Below, piece by piece: positions 1 through 7,702 of a stretch of 64,000 nucleotides of DNA. The notes under the pieces are model-generated. The model worked only from the letters and a program-made list of their open reading frames with translations, was not told the DNA's origin and made no database searches. Each line of letters starts with the position of its first letter. Position 1 is the stretch's first letter. A program made the translations under genes and the position numbers. The DNA lies in NCBI GenBank assembly GCA_033762715.1, contig JANRLL010000009.1:1-64000 (forward strand), given 5' to 3'. The DNA is from JANRLL01 sp033762715. GTDB lineage: Bacteria; Pseudomonadota; Alphaproteobacteria; Rickettsiales; SXRF01.

Positions 1-5
1 TGACA

Positions 6-38
6 AAAAACCCGCCAGCTTTGGACTGGCGGGTTTTT
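6..38. terminator. bidirectional intrinsic terminator
   Basis: A 13-bp inverted repeat (A5 then CCCGCCAG, mirrored by CTGGCGGG then T5) closes on a 7-nt loop. The A-run on one side and T-run on the other make it usable from either strand. It lies just past the stop of the VirB2-like gene, so that gene probably ends transcription here and does not continue into further secretion genes. Confidence 0.85.
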
Positions 39-58
39 ATAGTCATAGTGATTAGCTA

Positions 59-388
59 TTAGCTGCAACCAGACGCACCAGCGCCCATCGCAGTCACGAT
101 GCCAGAAGCACCGAATACGATAGCAACACCGATACCCACGATCATAGCCATACCCCAAGATACTTTACCCAGGAGCGCGCCAATACCGATAATGGTGATG
201 GCGATGGTCGCCAGACCTTTACCAGTGTTACCGGTGAACCAATCGGTCACGGTACACAGCACGTTACCCATTGGGGTGTTAACGCCAGTTGCCAATGCCA
301 TATCTGGCATTGCTACAACCAGTACCGTCAATACGAACAGGGCAAATACTTGCCAAGCCGTATGTAGCTCTTTTGTTGAAGTTGTCAT
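59..388 (-). CDS. TrbC/VirB2-like pilin (orphan)
   Basis: This 109-residue protein has the TrbC/VirB2 layout: an N-terminal hydrophobic signal ending near the ALA of DMALATG, a short polar stretch with a cysteine (VLCTVTDW), then two hydrophobic helices (about residues 58-75 and 79-102) separated by KVSWG. VirB2 and TrbC subunits build the conjugative or type IV secretion pilus after signal removal. A purine-rich ribosome site (AAAAGGAC) lies just upstream of the ATG. A terminator follows the stop and the divergent neighbour is a glycosyltransferase, so no other type IV secretion gene is seen on this side. The family call is good; whether a pilus is made cannot be told here. Confidence 0.75.
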   Translation of the reverse strand: MTTSTKELHTAWQVFALFVLTVLVVAMPDMALATGVNTPMGNVLCTVTDWFTGNTGKGLATIAITIIGIGALLGKVSWGMAMIVGIGVAIVFGASGIVTAMGAGASGCS

Positions 389-613
389 AATTAAAGTCCT
401 TTTTCAGACGTTGATGAAACATATGTCCCTAGGTGAAACACCGTCACATATGACCAAAACCCACCGAGGATTCCTCAGCGGATATCAGCATTGTATGGTA
501 AATTAAAGGTTAATTAAACAGATAAATTTGTAGAAAATAATAGCAGCAATAAGAAATATTGCATAATTTTCAAGGTGCTAGCATAATAGAACCCTAAATA
601 ATTCGCGAGTCTT

Positions 614-1555
614 ATGCCGAATGTCTATGTAATTGGGGCGCTACTGCCCACGGGCGGTGCCCATATGGCCTATCATTTGGGTGTGCTTCTTAAGCGCCAT
701 TTTGGCTTTGCGCTGTTTGATGTGCCGGTCTTTCCGGCCGAACGCGGCTTGTTTTATTACCCCGAACCTATCACCACCATTTCGGTTGAGCAGATGGAAA
801 ATACCATCACCGATGAGGATGTGCTCATTATCAATCCGGCCTTTTCGCAATTTCTATTTGGCCTGCGCCTGCCTGGCAAGAAGGTGATGTATGTCCAGGA
901 TTTTAGAACCTTTCTGCTGCTGGATTGCCACTGCGATCTCTATGTGTCGGTTAGTTCGCTGGTGAGTCGCTATGTCTATGCGCTGTATGGGATTGCCACA
1001 CCGATTGTGCCGGCTTTTATTCAACTAGACCGTATGCCCCAAGCGGTTCCGTGGGATGAGCGCCCTGAGCATTCAGCGTTGGTGTATGTGAAAAATCCCT
1101 CGACCGAACATCAGTTGCTGTTGTCGGGTTTGCAAGACAGCCTTACCAAAGTTGCGCCGCATATTGATTTAACACGTGTGCTGGAAGGGCGCAATTTAAG
1201 CCATGACGCGTTTTTGGCGCAGCTCGGTTCGGTGCGCTATTTCGTCAATATGTCGTTGGCTGAGGGATTTGGTTTGGTGCCGCTGGAGGCGATGGCGATG
1301 GGGGCGATGGTAACCGGTGTTGACGGATTAGCCGGACGTGATTATTTGCGCTCGGGTGAGAATTGTTTGGTCAGCTCCATTACCCATTTACATGATTTGC
1401 CGGAGACGGTGTATAAGGCCTTCACCGATATGCCGCTGGCGCGCGCTTGTGCACAGCAAGGCGCAATAACCGCTTCCCAATATGGCTATGAACCGTTTAA
1501 AACAGCCTGGCTTACCCATTTCTCACGCCTGCTGAAACGAGACGCGCATGTCTAA
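614..1555 (+). CDS. GT4-like glycosyltransferase
   Basis: A 313-residue protein with a GT-B type C-terminal half. The stretch SLAEGFGLVPLEAMAMG (about residues 214-230) matches the GT4 nucleotide-sugar motif E-G-F-G-L-x-x-x-E-A-M-x-x-G. The N-terminal half starts like a Rossmann acceptor domain (YVIGALLPTGGAHMAYHLG). The substrate is unknown. Its 3' end overlaps the sulfotransferase gene by 8 bases, so the two are probably one transcript modifying the same glycan. It is shorter than many GT4 enzymes (350-400 residues). The 225 bp before it hold the divergent start region shared with the pilin gene, with no further gene seen. Confidence 0.75.
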   Translation: MPNVYVIGALLPTGGAHMAYHLGVLLKRHFGFALFDVPVFPAERGLFYYPEPITTISVEQMENTITDEDVLIINPAFSQFLFGLRLPGKKVMYVQDFRTFLLLDCHCDLYVSVSSLVSRYVYALYGIATPIVPAFIQLDRMPQAVPWDERPEHSALVYVKNPSTEHQLLLSGLQDSLTKVAPHIDLTRVLEGRNLSHDAFLAQLGSVRYFVNMSLAEGFGLVPLEAMAMGAMVTGVDGLAGRDYLRSGENCLVSSITHLHDLPETVYKAFTDMPLARACAQQGAITASQYGYEPFKTAWLTHFSRLLKRDAHV

Positions 1556-2348
1556 TATATTAGTAACCGGTATTCCTCGCAGCGGCACCACCTTGGTGTC
1601 GGCGCTGATAGACGGTCTGCCCGATGCGGTGTGTTTGAATGAACCCGATTGGCAGGCTGGTAATTTCACGCCCAATCCCACCAACTATGCCAAATGGCTG
1701 GTCGGTGATTTTGTTAAAGTGCGCCGTCGTTTATTGCTCGGCGAATCGGTGCCGGAGCGTCGTGCAGCGGATGGCAGTGCGGTGACTAATTATTATAAGC
1801 TCGATCCCGAATCGAATGCGGTCAAAACCAACTATACGACAGTGCGTTTTACGCGGCCTGGCTTGAGTGAGAATTTCTCACTTGCGATTAAACATAACGG
1901 TCCTTATATGGGCGCGCTGCCGGCCATTGCCGAGCTCGCCTGGTTTCGCATCGTGGCCGTGGTGCGCAACCCTATCGATGTGATCCATTCCTGGCGCTCA
2001 CTCGACTTGCCGATCAGCCGCGGTGAAATGCCTAATGCGACAGCTTATTGGCCAGCGCTGGCTGAACTTACTGCCCGCCCGATGGATCTGCTGGAACGGC
2101 AGGTGCGCATTTATGATCTGATCTGTCGTCGCCTGGTTGATTTGCGCCCCTATATCCACCTGCTCACCTATGAGGCCTTGCGTGCAGATCCGCAAGCGCT
2201 CACCCAGGCAACTGCTATTGCCGGTGAACCCAACCGCGCGCTCATCGATAAACCGTCGCGCGAAGTGCCGGTGGAAGAACGCGATAAAATTCACGCCGCG
2301 CTGCGTTATTTTGGGGAATATTACCGCGCCTTCTATCCGGATATGTGA
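1548..2348 (+). CDS. PAPS-dependent sulfotransferase family protein
   Basis: A 266-residue protein beginning with a P-loop of the sulfotransferase type, TGIPRSGTTLVSALID, which in this family binds the 5'-phosphosulfate end of PAPS. VVRNPIDVIHSWRSLDLP (about residues 137-154) fits the second, 3'-phosphate binding motif (R-x-P-x-D-x-x-x-S). The start overlaps the glycosyltransferase by 8 bases. Known members transfer sulfate from PAPS to carbohydrates or other hydroxyl acceptors. The pairing suggests sulfation of a surface glycan, but that role is inferred. The following 250 bases hold only structured repeats. Confidence 0.78.
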   Translation: MSNILVTGIPRSGTTLVSALIDGLPDAVCLNEPDWQAGNFTPNPTNYAKWLVGDFVKVRRRLLLGESVPERRAADGSAVTNYYKLDPESNAVKTNYTTVRFTRPGLSENFSLAIKHNGPYMGALPAIAELAWFRIVAVVRNPIDVIHSWRSLDLPISRGEMPNATAYWPALAELTARPMDLLERQVRIYDLICRRLVDLRPYIHLLTYEALRADPQALTQATAIAGEPNRALIDKPSREVPVEERDKIHAALRYFGEYYRAFYPDM

Positions 2349-2433
2349 TTATTCACGGATACTAATAGCGCCTTAGCCTCTTCCTCTATCCTTATCAAAA
2401 TTCGGTAGGGGCGGGATTTTGGATAATTTTTAG

Positions 2434-2536
2434 GGCGCAGCCGCGAGATTGATGATCGGCCTCCTGGCCAATCACCGTCAAGCAGCGGCTCGGCTCATGC
2501 CTGCGCCGTCCATTTTTTCTTGCTGAAAAAATGACG
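2434..2536 (+). repeat. diverged double-hairpin element (relative of the hemF elements)
   Basis: The gene-free stretch after the sulfotransferase contains two hairpins: GATCGGCC/GGCCAATC with loop TCCT (2454-2473, one mismatch) and CATTTTTTC/GAAAAAATG with loop TTGCT (2511-2533). Between them is AGCGGCTCGGCTCATG, which resembles the linker of the element upstream of hemF (CGCGGCTTAACTCATG). An outer GGCGCAG/CTGCGCC pair also spans part of the region. The loops are of the opposite sense to those at hemF, so kinship is probable but not certain. No coding frame is evident in 2349-2598. Confidence 0.4.
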
Positions 2537-2563
2537 AACTACGTTCTCATCGCGGTTGCGTGG

Positions 2564-2600
2564 ATTATTCATATAGGGCATTTAGCCCTTTATGAATAAT
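2564..2600. repeat. inverted repeat abutting the att core
   Basis: ATTATTCATA (2564-2573) is exactly mirrored by TATGAATAAT (2591-2600), with a further AGGGC/GCCCT pairing inside one T-T mismatch and the loop ATTTA. It touches the duplicated tRNA end. Before the island inserted it would have followed the CCA end of tRNA-Arg directly, so it may be the old 3' processing or termination signal of that tRNA. There is no clear T-run. Confidence 0.55.
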
Positions 2601-2647
2601 GGCGCACCCGAGACGATTCGAACGTCCGACCTTTGCCTTCGGAGGGC
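2599..2647 (-). repeat. attachment site (partial tRNA-Arg duplicate, distal to the tRNA)
   Basis: 49 bases identical to the 3' part of the tRNA-Arg gene at the other end (12424-12472), covering the anticodon loop, T arm, acceptor 3' strand and encoded CCA. Homology stops sharply at 2647/2648. Only a fragment is present, so this is the duplicated att core left by site-specific integration and not a working tRNA. Confidence 0.92.
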
Positions 2648-2798
2648 GTTATTTCTCATGTGCTTCCATAAATCTTAGTGCATCACCATGCACAAGCAAC
2701 GGTAAAATATACCATTGATATATCAGTATAATATATAGCTATTTTATAGGCGAGGGTTGTTCATTCTTGTGCATTGAATGTTTTTCTGGCACATTCGA

Positions 2799-2820
2799 TG
2801 TGGACTTATGGAGGACTTAC
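2799..2820 (+). repeat. terminal near-repeat, left copy (candidate integrase arm site)
   Basis: A 22-base sequence containing two tandem GGACTTA units. It recurs at 12346-12367 near the other end with one mismatch and in the same orientation. Both copies lie inside the island within about 150 bases of an att core, the position expected for integrase or excisionase arm-type sites. The left copy also includes the ribosome site region of the integrase gene. Confidence 0.6.
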
Positions 2821-2824
2821 GGAC

Positions 2825-4075
2825 ATGAAATCACGAATCACCAACAGCACCGCCGAGAAAGCTCCGCAGCAAGCAACCCCGTATGAAATCCGTGATGCGG
2901 ATATAAAAGGTTTCCTGCTGCGAGTGCAGCCGTCTGGCGTGAAGACCTACTATTATTCATTCCGCGCGCCTGATGGAAAGAAACAGCGGATATGGATTGG
3001 CAAGCATGGGAGCATTACCGCCACCCAAGCGCGGGATGCAGCGGCAATCCACGCAGGTAAGGTAACGCTGGGCGAAAACGTGCAGGAAGAAAAGAAGCAA
3101 ACCCGCATTAAGACCGAGCAAACCAAATTCCGCACATTGGAAGGGTTCATCGAGCATAAATACAAGCCGTGGGTGGAAGCAGAGCGCAAAACAGGTGAGA
3201 CATCTATCAAGCGGCTAAAAAAGAACTTTGCTCATTTGCTTAGTCGCCCGCTTGATGACATCAATACATGGGCAGTTGAAAAATGGCGCGGGGAGCGCTT
3301 GAAAGAGGGCATTAAACCCGCCACCGTAAACCGAGATATTACGACACTCAAAGCCGCATTATCAAAAGCGGTGGATTGGGATGTGATTGATAAAAACCCA
3401 CTGGCAAAACTCAAGCGGGTAAAAACCGATAATCAAGGCAAGGTGCGCTACCTCAAGCCAGAGGAAGAAAAGCGTTTGCGGGCTGCGCTCGATGCGCGGG
3501 AAGAGCGAATCAGACAAGAGCGTGCCAGTGCTAATGAATGGCGGGCAGTACGTGGATATGAGCTTTACCGTGATTTGATCGGGCAGGCATTGGTCGATCA
3601 CCTCAAGCCGCTTGTACTGTTGGCACTAAACACAGGGATGCGGCGCGGCGAGCTATTTCAGTTATGCTGGGAGAATGTATCATTTGCTAAGGGCACGCTT
3701 ACCATCGAGGGTGCAGACGCTAAGAGTGGTAAAACCCGCCATATTCCGCTGAACAAAGAAGCATTGCAGATGCTTAAAGATTGGCGCGGCGATAACAAAA
3801 AACCTACTGGCCTTGTCTTTCCTAGCCATACGGGAAAGCCTCTCGATAACGTAAAGAAGGCATGGGAGAATTTATTGTTTGATGCCAAAATCAAAAACTT
3901 TCGGTGGCATGACATGCGCCACCATTTTGCTTCCAAGCTAGTGATGGCGGGGGTTGATCTAAATACCGTGCGCGAATTGCTAGGGCATAGTGATTACACC
4001 ATGACGCTGCGCTATGCCCACCTTGCGCCAGAGCATAAGAAAGAGGCGGTAGAAAGGTTGGTATTCAATGGTTGA
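2825..4075 (+). CDS. tyrosine integrase (tRNA-targeting, P4-type architecture)
   Basis: A site-specific recombinase, 416 residues from the chosen start. The N-terminal third resembles the arm-binding domain of P4-type integrases (GFLLRVQPSGVKTYYYSFR, DGKKQRIWIGKHG), followed by a helical core-binding domain (about 100-190) and the catalytic domain. The catalytic set is visible: R273 (NTGMRRGEL), K303 (AKSGKTRHIPL), H362 and R365 (WHDMRHHF), H388 (LLGHSD) and nucleophile Y397 (TLRYAH). The ATG at 2825 is preferred because GGAGG lies 10 bases before it; a longer frame from 2774 lacks this. The gene overlaps the next by 8 bases. It presumably inserts and excises this island at tRNA-Arg. Confidence 0.93.
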   Translation: MKSRITNSTAEKAPQQATPYEIRDADIKGFLLRVQPSGVKTYYYSFRAPDGKKQRIWIGKHGSITATQARDAAAIHAGKVTLGENVQEEKKQTRIKTEQTKFRTLEGFIEHKYKPWVEAERKTGETSIKRLKKNFAHLLSRPLDDINTWAVEKWRGERLKEGIKPATVNRDITTLKAALSKAVDWDVIDKNPLAKLKRVKTDNQGKVRYLKPEEEKRLRAALDAREERIRQERASANEWRAVRGYELYRDLIGQALVDHLKPLVLLALNTGMRRGELFQLCWENVSFAKGTLTIEGADAKSGKTRHIPLNKEALQMLKDWRGDNKKPTGLVFPSHTGKPLDNVKKAWENLLFDAKIKNFRWHDMRHHFASKLVMAGVDLNTVRELLGHSDYTMTLRYAHLAPEHKKEAVERLVFNG

Positions 4076-4520
4076 ACTTAATATCAATTGGCTTCAAGAT
4101 TACCTAGAAAAGGCAAGAAAAGGATATGGGGAATACTCTTCAAAAATAGTTGCTTTGATTTTGCGTGAGCTTGAGAGTAGTCCTACTCTTTCCAATGACA
4201 CGCGAAGCTATTTGATTGAGGTATTTAGAAAGATAACCGAAGGGCAATCACCAAATCACGCATTCTACTTTGAATTTGGAAAGGATATTAAAAATAAGCA
4301 AGATCACTTTATGCGTGATTATTATCTTGCGCGCGAAGTGCGCTATCAGATGGCGCAAGGTAAAACATTAGATGATGCCTGCGAATATGTTTTCAAAAAT
4401 ATTGAGCCTCACACAGGCACTAGCAAACTTCGGAAGATTTATTCGTATTTCGCAGAAGCCCTAAATATTGAAGAAGATGATTGGCGCGAAGCAGAAAATA
4501 ATAAAAAAGTCAGTTCATAA
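4068..4520 (+). CDS. hypothetical protein coupled to the integrase
   Basis: A 150-residue, mostly helical, charged protein that I do not recognise. It has no signal peptide, membrane segment or metal motif. It begins inside the last codons of the integrase gene (8-base overlap) and ends inside a terminator stem, so int plus this gene form one unit. An excisionase-like or integrase accessory role would fit the position, but nothing in the sequence proves it. Base composition is AT-rich like the rest of the island. Confidence 0.7.
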   Translation: MVELNINWLQDYLEKARKGYGEYSSKIVALILRELESSPTLSNDTRSYLIEVFRKITEGQSPNHAFYFEFGKDIKNKQDHFMRDYYLAREVRYQMAQGKTLDDACEYVFKNIEPHTGTSKLRKIYSYFAEALNIEEDDWREAENNKKVSS

Positions 4521-4551
4521 TTTGTGCCTAATAGCATGAACTGACTGTTTT
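4503..4551 (+). terminator. intrinsic terminator after the integrase unit
   Basis: AGTCAGTTCAT (4508-4518) pairs perfectly with ATGAACTGACT (4536-4546), followed by G and five Ts; five As precede the left arm. The left arm covers the final codons of the upstream gene, and the stop codon falls in the loop. It separates the integrase unit from the replication module. Confidence 0.8.
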
Positions 4552-4564
4552 TGCTTCGTTCTCT

Positions 4565-4595
4565 AGTGTGCTCCCATAACCAATGGAGGCACACT
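4565..4595 (+). promoter_or_regulatory. hairpin masking the ribosome site of the AlpA-like gene
   Basis: AGTGTGCTCC (4565-4574) is complementary to GGAGGCACACT (4585-4595) apart from one bulged G, with a 10-nt loop. The right arm contains the Shine-Dalgarno GGAGG and ends one base before the ATG at 4596. Folding would hide the ribosome site. It could equally be a DNA operator for the HTH protein itself. Confidence 0.55.
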
Positions 4596-4853
4596 ATGCA
4601 ACTCAACAAATCATTTGAAAAGAAAGCCCTAACAGAGAAGGAAGCCGCCTCTTACATCGGCATGAGCCGTTCTTTTCTCCGTCATGCGCGTATAGATGGT
4701 AATCGGGAGGGGCACACGTCAGCCCCCAAGTTTATCAAAATTGGCAGAGCTGTTCGTTATCCAAAAGAAGAGCTTGATTCGTGGCTGGCTCACTTCCCGC
4801 GCAAATCTCATATTTATGAGGCAAGCCAAAAACCGCTGATGGGAGAGCGGTGA
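4596..4853 (+). CDS. AlpA-like helix-turn-helix regulator/excisionase
   Basis: An 85-residue DNA-binding protein of the MerR/AlpA (HTH_17) type. LTEKEAASYIGMSRSFLRHA forms the helix-turn-helix and IKIGRAVRYPKEELDSWLA is the typical wing and final helix. Such proteins act as excisionases or activators of integrase and replication genes on P4-like elements. ATG 4596 is chosen over an upstream in-frame start at 4551 because GGAGG lies at 4585-4589 and the HTH family begins here. Its stop overlaps the start of the primase-like gene (ATGA), so the two are translationally coupled. Confidence 0.85.
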   Translation: MQLNKSFEKKALTEKEAASYIGMSRSFLRHARIDGNREGHTSAPKFIKIGRAVRYPKEELDSWLAHFPRKSHIYEASQKPLMGER

Positions 4854-5695
4854 TGATGGCTATTGAGATAGCCAAAGCCCTCAATGGTAAGAAATCGGGG
4901 CGTGGGTGGCTATGTAAGTGCCCTGCACATGATGATAGCAAGGCTTCCCTTAGCATTGCAGATGGTGAAAACGGTAAGCTATTGGTATATTGCCATGCTA
5001 GATGCGATGCCCGTGTAGTGCTAGAAAAATTAAGGTCGCGAGGCTTTCTAAGAAATGATTCTACGTCAAAATCACCCTCCAAAGATGCACCAAAACCAAC
5101 GCTTACTATAATAAAAGAGTGGTCAGCCGAAGCTATTAATCTTTGGCGGAGAACGACTGCTTTACGTGGGAGCCTCGCGGAAAACTACCTGCTGGCGCGT
5201 GGTTGTAATATTCCTGATTGTGACGATTTGCGCTTTTTATCGAATTATAAGGGCTGGCCTGCAATGGTTGCGCGGGTGACATGCCCGCTGACGAATGCCC
5301 CGTTTACCCTCCATTTCACTCTATTGGATCATGATGGCAGGCGGAAGGCTCCTGTCGAGAAACAAAAACTTTGGTTGTTTGGGCATCGAAGCAAAGGAGG
5401 CGTTATTCGCCTCTCGCGTGATGAAGATGTAACGATGGGGCTGGCGATAGCAGAGGGCATTGAAACCGCTTTATGCTGTGATTGGAAGCCCATATGGGCA
5501 ACGGGGAGTGCTGGAAACATGGCGCTCTTCCCCGTGTTAAATGGTATTGAAGCTCTGTCCATTTTCGCTGACCACGATAAATCTGGCACTGGGCTGTCAT
5601 CTGCAAAGCAATGCGCTGCAAGGTGGCAAAAGGCTGGCCGTGAAGTACGATTTACGATGCCCCCGCATGTTGGCACTGATTGGGCTGACTTATGA
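4850..5695 (+). CDS. zinc-finger/Toprim primase-like protein
   Basis: A 281-residue protein with an N-terminal zinc motif, C24-P-A-H27 and C48-H-A-R-C52, as in CHC2-type primases and the plasmid/phage DUF7146-Toprim family. The C-terminal Toprim domain shows the conserved glutamate E202 (LAIAEGIETAL) and the paired aspartates D241/D243 (FADHDKSGTG). Proteins of this type make primers for element replication. The gene is joined by 4-base overlaps to the AlpA-like gene before it and the RepA-like ATPase after it. The start could be any of the ATGs at 4850, 4853 or 4856. Confidence 0.85.
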   Translation: MMMAIEIAKALNGKKSGRGWLCKCPAHDDSKASLSIADGENGKLLVYCHARCDARVVLEKLRSRGFLRNDSTSKSPSKDAPKPTLTIIKEWSAEAINLWRRTTALRGSLAENYLLARGCNIPDCDDLRFLSNYKGWPAMVARVTCPLTNAPFTLHFTLLDHDGRRKAPVEKQKLWLFGHRSKGGVIRLSRDEDVTMGLAIAEGIETALCCDWKPIWATGSAGNMALFPVLNGIEALSIFADHDKSGTGLSSAKQCAARWQKAGREVRFTMPPHVGTDWADL

Positions 5696-6930
5696 ATCCA
5701 GCAAAAGATGCAATGAATGCTGAGTGGGAATCTGGTGCTTCTGATGAGGCAAATGTAGAAATAGAAGTGCCGCTGACACCCCTTTTTTCTCTTGAAGATG
5801 TGCGGGTTGGAAAATGGATTGAAACTGCACCACCGCCCCGTCGATGGGTGATCGAGGACAGCTTGCCATTGCGTAAAACGGGAATTGTTGTGGCACCTGG
5901 AGGCACTGGAAAATCGCAGTGGGCAATTCAATTGATACTTTCGGTAGCAACGGGCACAGCTTTGGCTAATTGCTGGGATATTGGAGAGAGCGGAACTGTA
6001 TTGGCCTTGTTTGCGGAAGAAGAAGCGGAAGAGCTACATCGCAGACTATATTCTACAGTTCAAGCCATGAATCCTGATAGTGAGAAATTAGAATCGATAA
6101 AAAAGCGCGTATTGATAAAAAGCGTGGTCGGAGAAAATAATTTTATGACTGGTAAGAACAAGGACGGTGAGCTTGGAGAAACAGATTATCTAGAAAGATT
6201 GCTGCTGGCTATTGAGGAAATAAAAAACATAAAACTCATTATTATTGATCCCATAAGCAGATTTAGAGGCGGCAATGAAATCGATAATGATGACGCAACA
6301 CGTTTTGTTGTCGTCTTGGAAAAACTCTCAAAGCTAACTGGAGCAACAGTTATTGGGCTGCATCACGCGAGCAAAGCGAGCATGAACGAAAGCAACTCTA
6401 ATCAATCGGCATCGCGCGGTGCTTCTGCTTTAGTTGATGGCGTAAGGTGGGTCATGAACATGCAGACCATGACGGAAGCAGAAGCAAAAATCTATAATAT
6501 ACCGAAAGATTCGAGGGGGTATTATGTAAAATTCACAGTCACAAAAAATAATTATGCGGCACCACAAAGCGGCGAAATCTGGCTGTTTCGTGGCGAGAAT
6601 GGTGTACTAAGCAAGGCAATTTTGCATGGCGGCAAAGAAGAATTTCAACATAAACTCAAGAAGAAAATTTTGGATGCCGTCTCCCTTAGCGCCGCAAAAG
6701 GCGAGGAATACACTCGAAGGGCATTTAGTAAGAAATATGCTGGGGTAAGAAATGAATTTGGGGTAGGTGATCATAAGCTTCGGGATATAATAGAAGAGCT
6801 TTTGGAGGACAAAAAATTGTGCCTCCAGCCCCCTAAAAAGCTGGGCAGGAATCAGGGTAATATATTAGCTCTCCCATCATCTCTGGAAGAAAAAGCAGAG
6901 AAATATAGGAGGGAATCGAATGGTGAATGA
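5692..6930 (+). CDS. RepA-type AAA ATPase/helicase
   Basis: A 412-residue RecA-fold ATPase of the AAA_25/RepA family. The Walker A is GGTGKS (residues 70-75, VVAPGGTGKSQWAI), the Walker B is KLIIIDPISRF with D186, and GLHHASK near 225 is the usual following strand. The C-terminal hundred residues look like a winged-helix region (GEEYTRRAFSKKYAGV...LRDIIEELLEDKKL). RSF1010 RepA-like proteins are hexameric replicative helicases. With the primase-like gene (4-base overlap) it forms a minimal replication module, suggesting the excised island can replicate. Confidence 0.87.
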   Translation: MNPAKDAMNAEWESGASDEANVEIEVPLTPLFSLEDVRVGKWIETAPPPRRWVIEDSLPLRKTGIVVAPGGTGKSQWAIQLILSVATGTALANCWDIGESGTVLALFAEEEAEELHRRLYSTVQAMNPDSEKLESIKKRVLIKSVVGENNFMTGKNKDGELGETDYLERLLLAIEEIKNIKLIIIDPISRFRGGNEIDNDDATRFVVVLEKLSKLTGATVIGLHHASKASMNESNSNQSASRGASALVDGVRWVMNMQTMTEAEAKIYNIPKDSRGYYVKFTVTKNNYAAPQSGEIWLFRGENGVLSKAILHGGKEEFQHKLKKKILDAVSLSAAKGEEYTRRAFSKKYAGVRNEFGVGDHKLRDIIEELLEDKKLCLQPPKKLGRNQGNILALPSSLEEKAEKYRRESNGE

Positions 6931-6931
6931 G

Positions 6932-7076
6932 TGTGTGGCAGTATATGGCAGATTCTTGCTGCCGCGCAAAATAGCAATGCTAAGAGCCAATCTTTTGTGT
7001 GGCAGTCGTCTAGTGTGGCAATTTAAAGAGCAACACAATATTATTCATATTATCCAGTATATTAGATGTGTGGCGG
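6932..7076 (+). repeat. TGTGTGGCAG-type short repeats after the RepA gene
   Basis: Four near-copies of a 10-mer on the same strand: TGTGTGGCAG at 6932-6941 and 6996-7005, TAGTGTGGCA at 7011-7020, and TGTGTGGCGG at 7067-7076. The interval is AT-rich and gene-poor. Placement right after a primase/helicase pair suggests replication-initiator or primase recognition sites. The spacing is irregular, unlike classical iterons. Confidence 0.4.
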
Positions 7077-7098
7077 TTTTTACCCCTAAAGGGGGAAG

Positions 7099-7125
7099 AA
7101 AAAAGTGCCCCGCCAGCACTTTTTT
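7099..7125. terminator. intrinsic terminator after the replication module
   Basis: A perfect 10-bp stem AAAAAAGTGC/GCACTTTTTT with a 7-nt loop. The A and T runs allow use from both strands. It closes the AlpA-primase-RepA unit, so the DUF5681 gene needs its own promoter. Confidence 0.8.
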
Positions 7126-7195
7126 CATTCCTGTGTGGGCAGGTAGGCAATCGAAAATTTTCTGGAATCGTAGTTATTAGCAAGGGCTACAGGCG

Positions 7196-7702
7196 ATGGA
7201 AAAAACTGATATGGAACAGTGGAAACAGAGCAAATCAAAACCGTGGCAATTTAAACCCGGCGTTTCAGGGAATCCGGCAGGCAGGCCTAGGGGGGCATTC
7301 GGCAATGCTAGAATTACCACCGAAATAGGCATGGAAACCCTTGATAAATTAGAGGACATGACAAAACGGGAGCTAATCGCGCTTATTAGGCGCGTGAGCG
7401 GGGCGATGTGGGGCATCGGCATTATGACGGACGAAGAAGCCTATGATGCCATTTGCCTTAAACTGCTGCATGGAGGTCTAACGCAGACAGATACATGGAA
7501 GGCGCTGCCGCCGCTCAAGGAGTGGGCAGACCGCAAGCGTGGCAAGCCAGCGCAGTCCATAGCCATGAAGGTTGAGGTTGATCCTATTCAAAAAATGAGT
7601 ACGGAAAGGTTATTGCGTTTGGAGAATGAGCTAGCACGAAGCATAGGGCAAGAGCCAACAATCATTCCGCCCATGCCGGAATTACTGGGCGATGATGATT
7701 AA
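7196..7702 (+). CDS. DUF5681 domain protein
   Basis: A 168-residue protein. The N-terminal FKPGVSGNPAGRPRGA motif (about residues 20-35) defines the DUF5681 family, common in phages, prophages and integrative elements and sometimes placed where a small terminase subunit would be. The rest is helical and charged with an acidic tail (LLGDDD). The start is weakly supported: only AGGCG precedes ATG 7196, and ATG 7211 is an alternative. Its function in the island is unknown. The 317 bp after it hold no convincing gene. Confidence 0.75.
   Translation: MEKTDMEQWKQSKSKPWQFKPGVSGNPAGRPRGAFGNARITTEIGMETLDKLEDMTKRELIALIRRVSGAMWGIGIMTDEEAYDAICLKLLHGGLTQTDTWKALPPLKEWADRKRGKPAQSIAMKVEVDPIQKMSTERLLRLENELARSIGQEPTIIPPMPELLGDDD

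Noticed and set aside
99..506. 135-codon frame opposite the pilin gene
   Set aside because: It is antisense to a clear TrbC/VirB2 gene and its composition is that of a shadow frame.
2599..2647. A second tRNA-Arg gene at the left island end
   Set aside because: Only the 3' part is present; the D arm and 5' acceptor strand are missing.
5329..5931. 200-codon minus-strand frame across the primase/RepA junction
   Set aside because: Both plus-strand genes have clear motifs; the opposite frame is Cys/Ser/His-rich shadow sequence.
6920..7180. 86-codon frame overlapping the end of the RepA-like gene
   Set aside because: It runs through the short repeats and straight across the 7099-7125 terminator, and has no ribosome site or family likeness.
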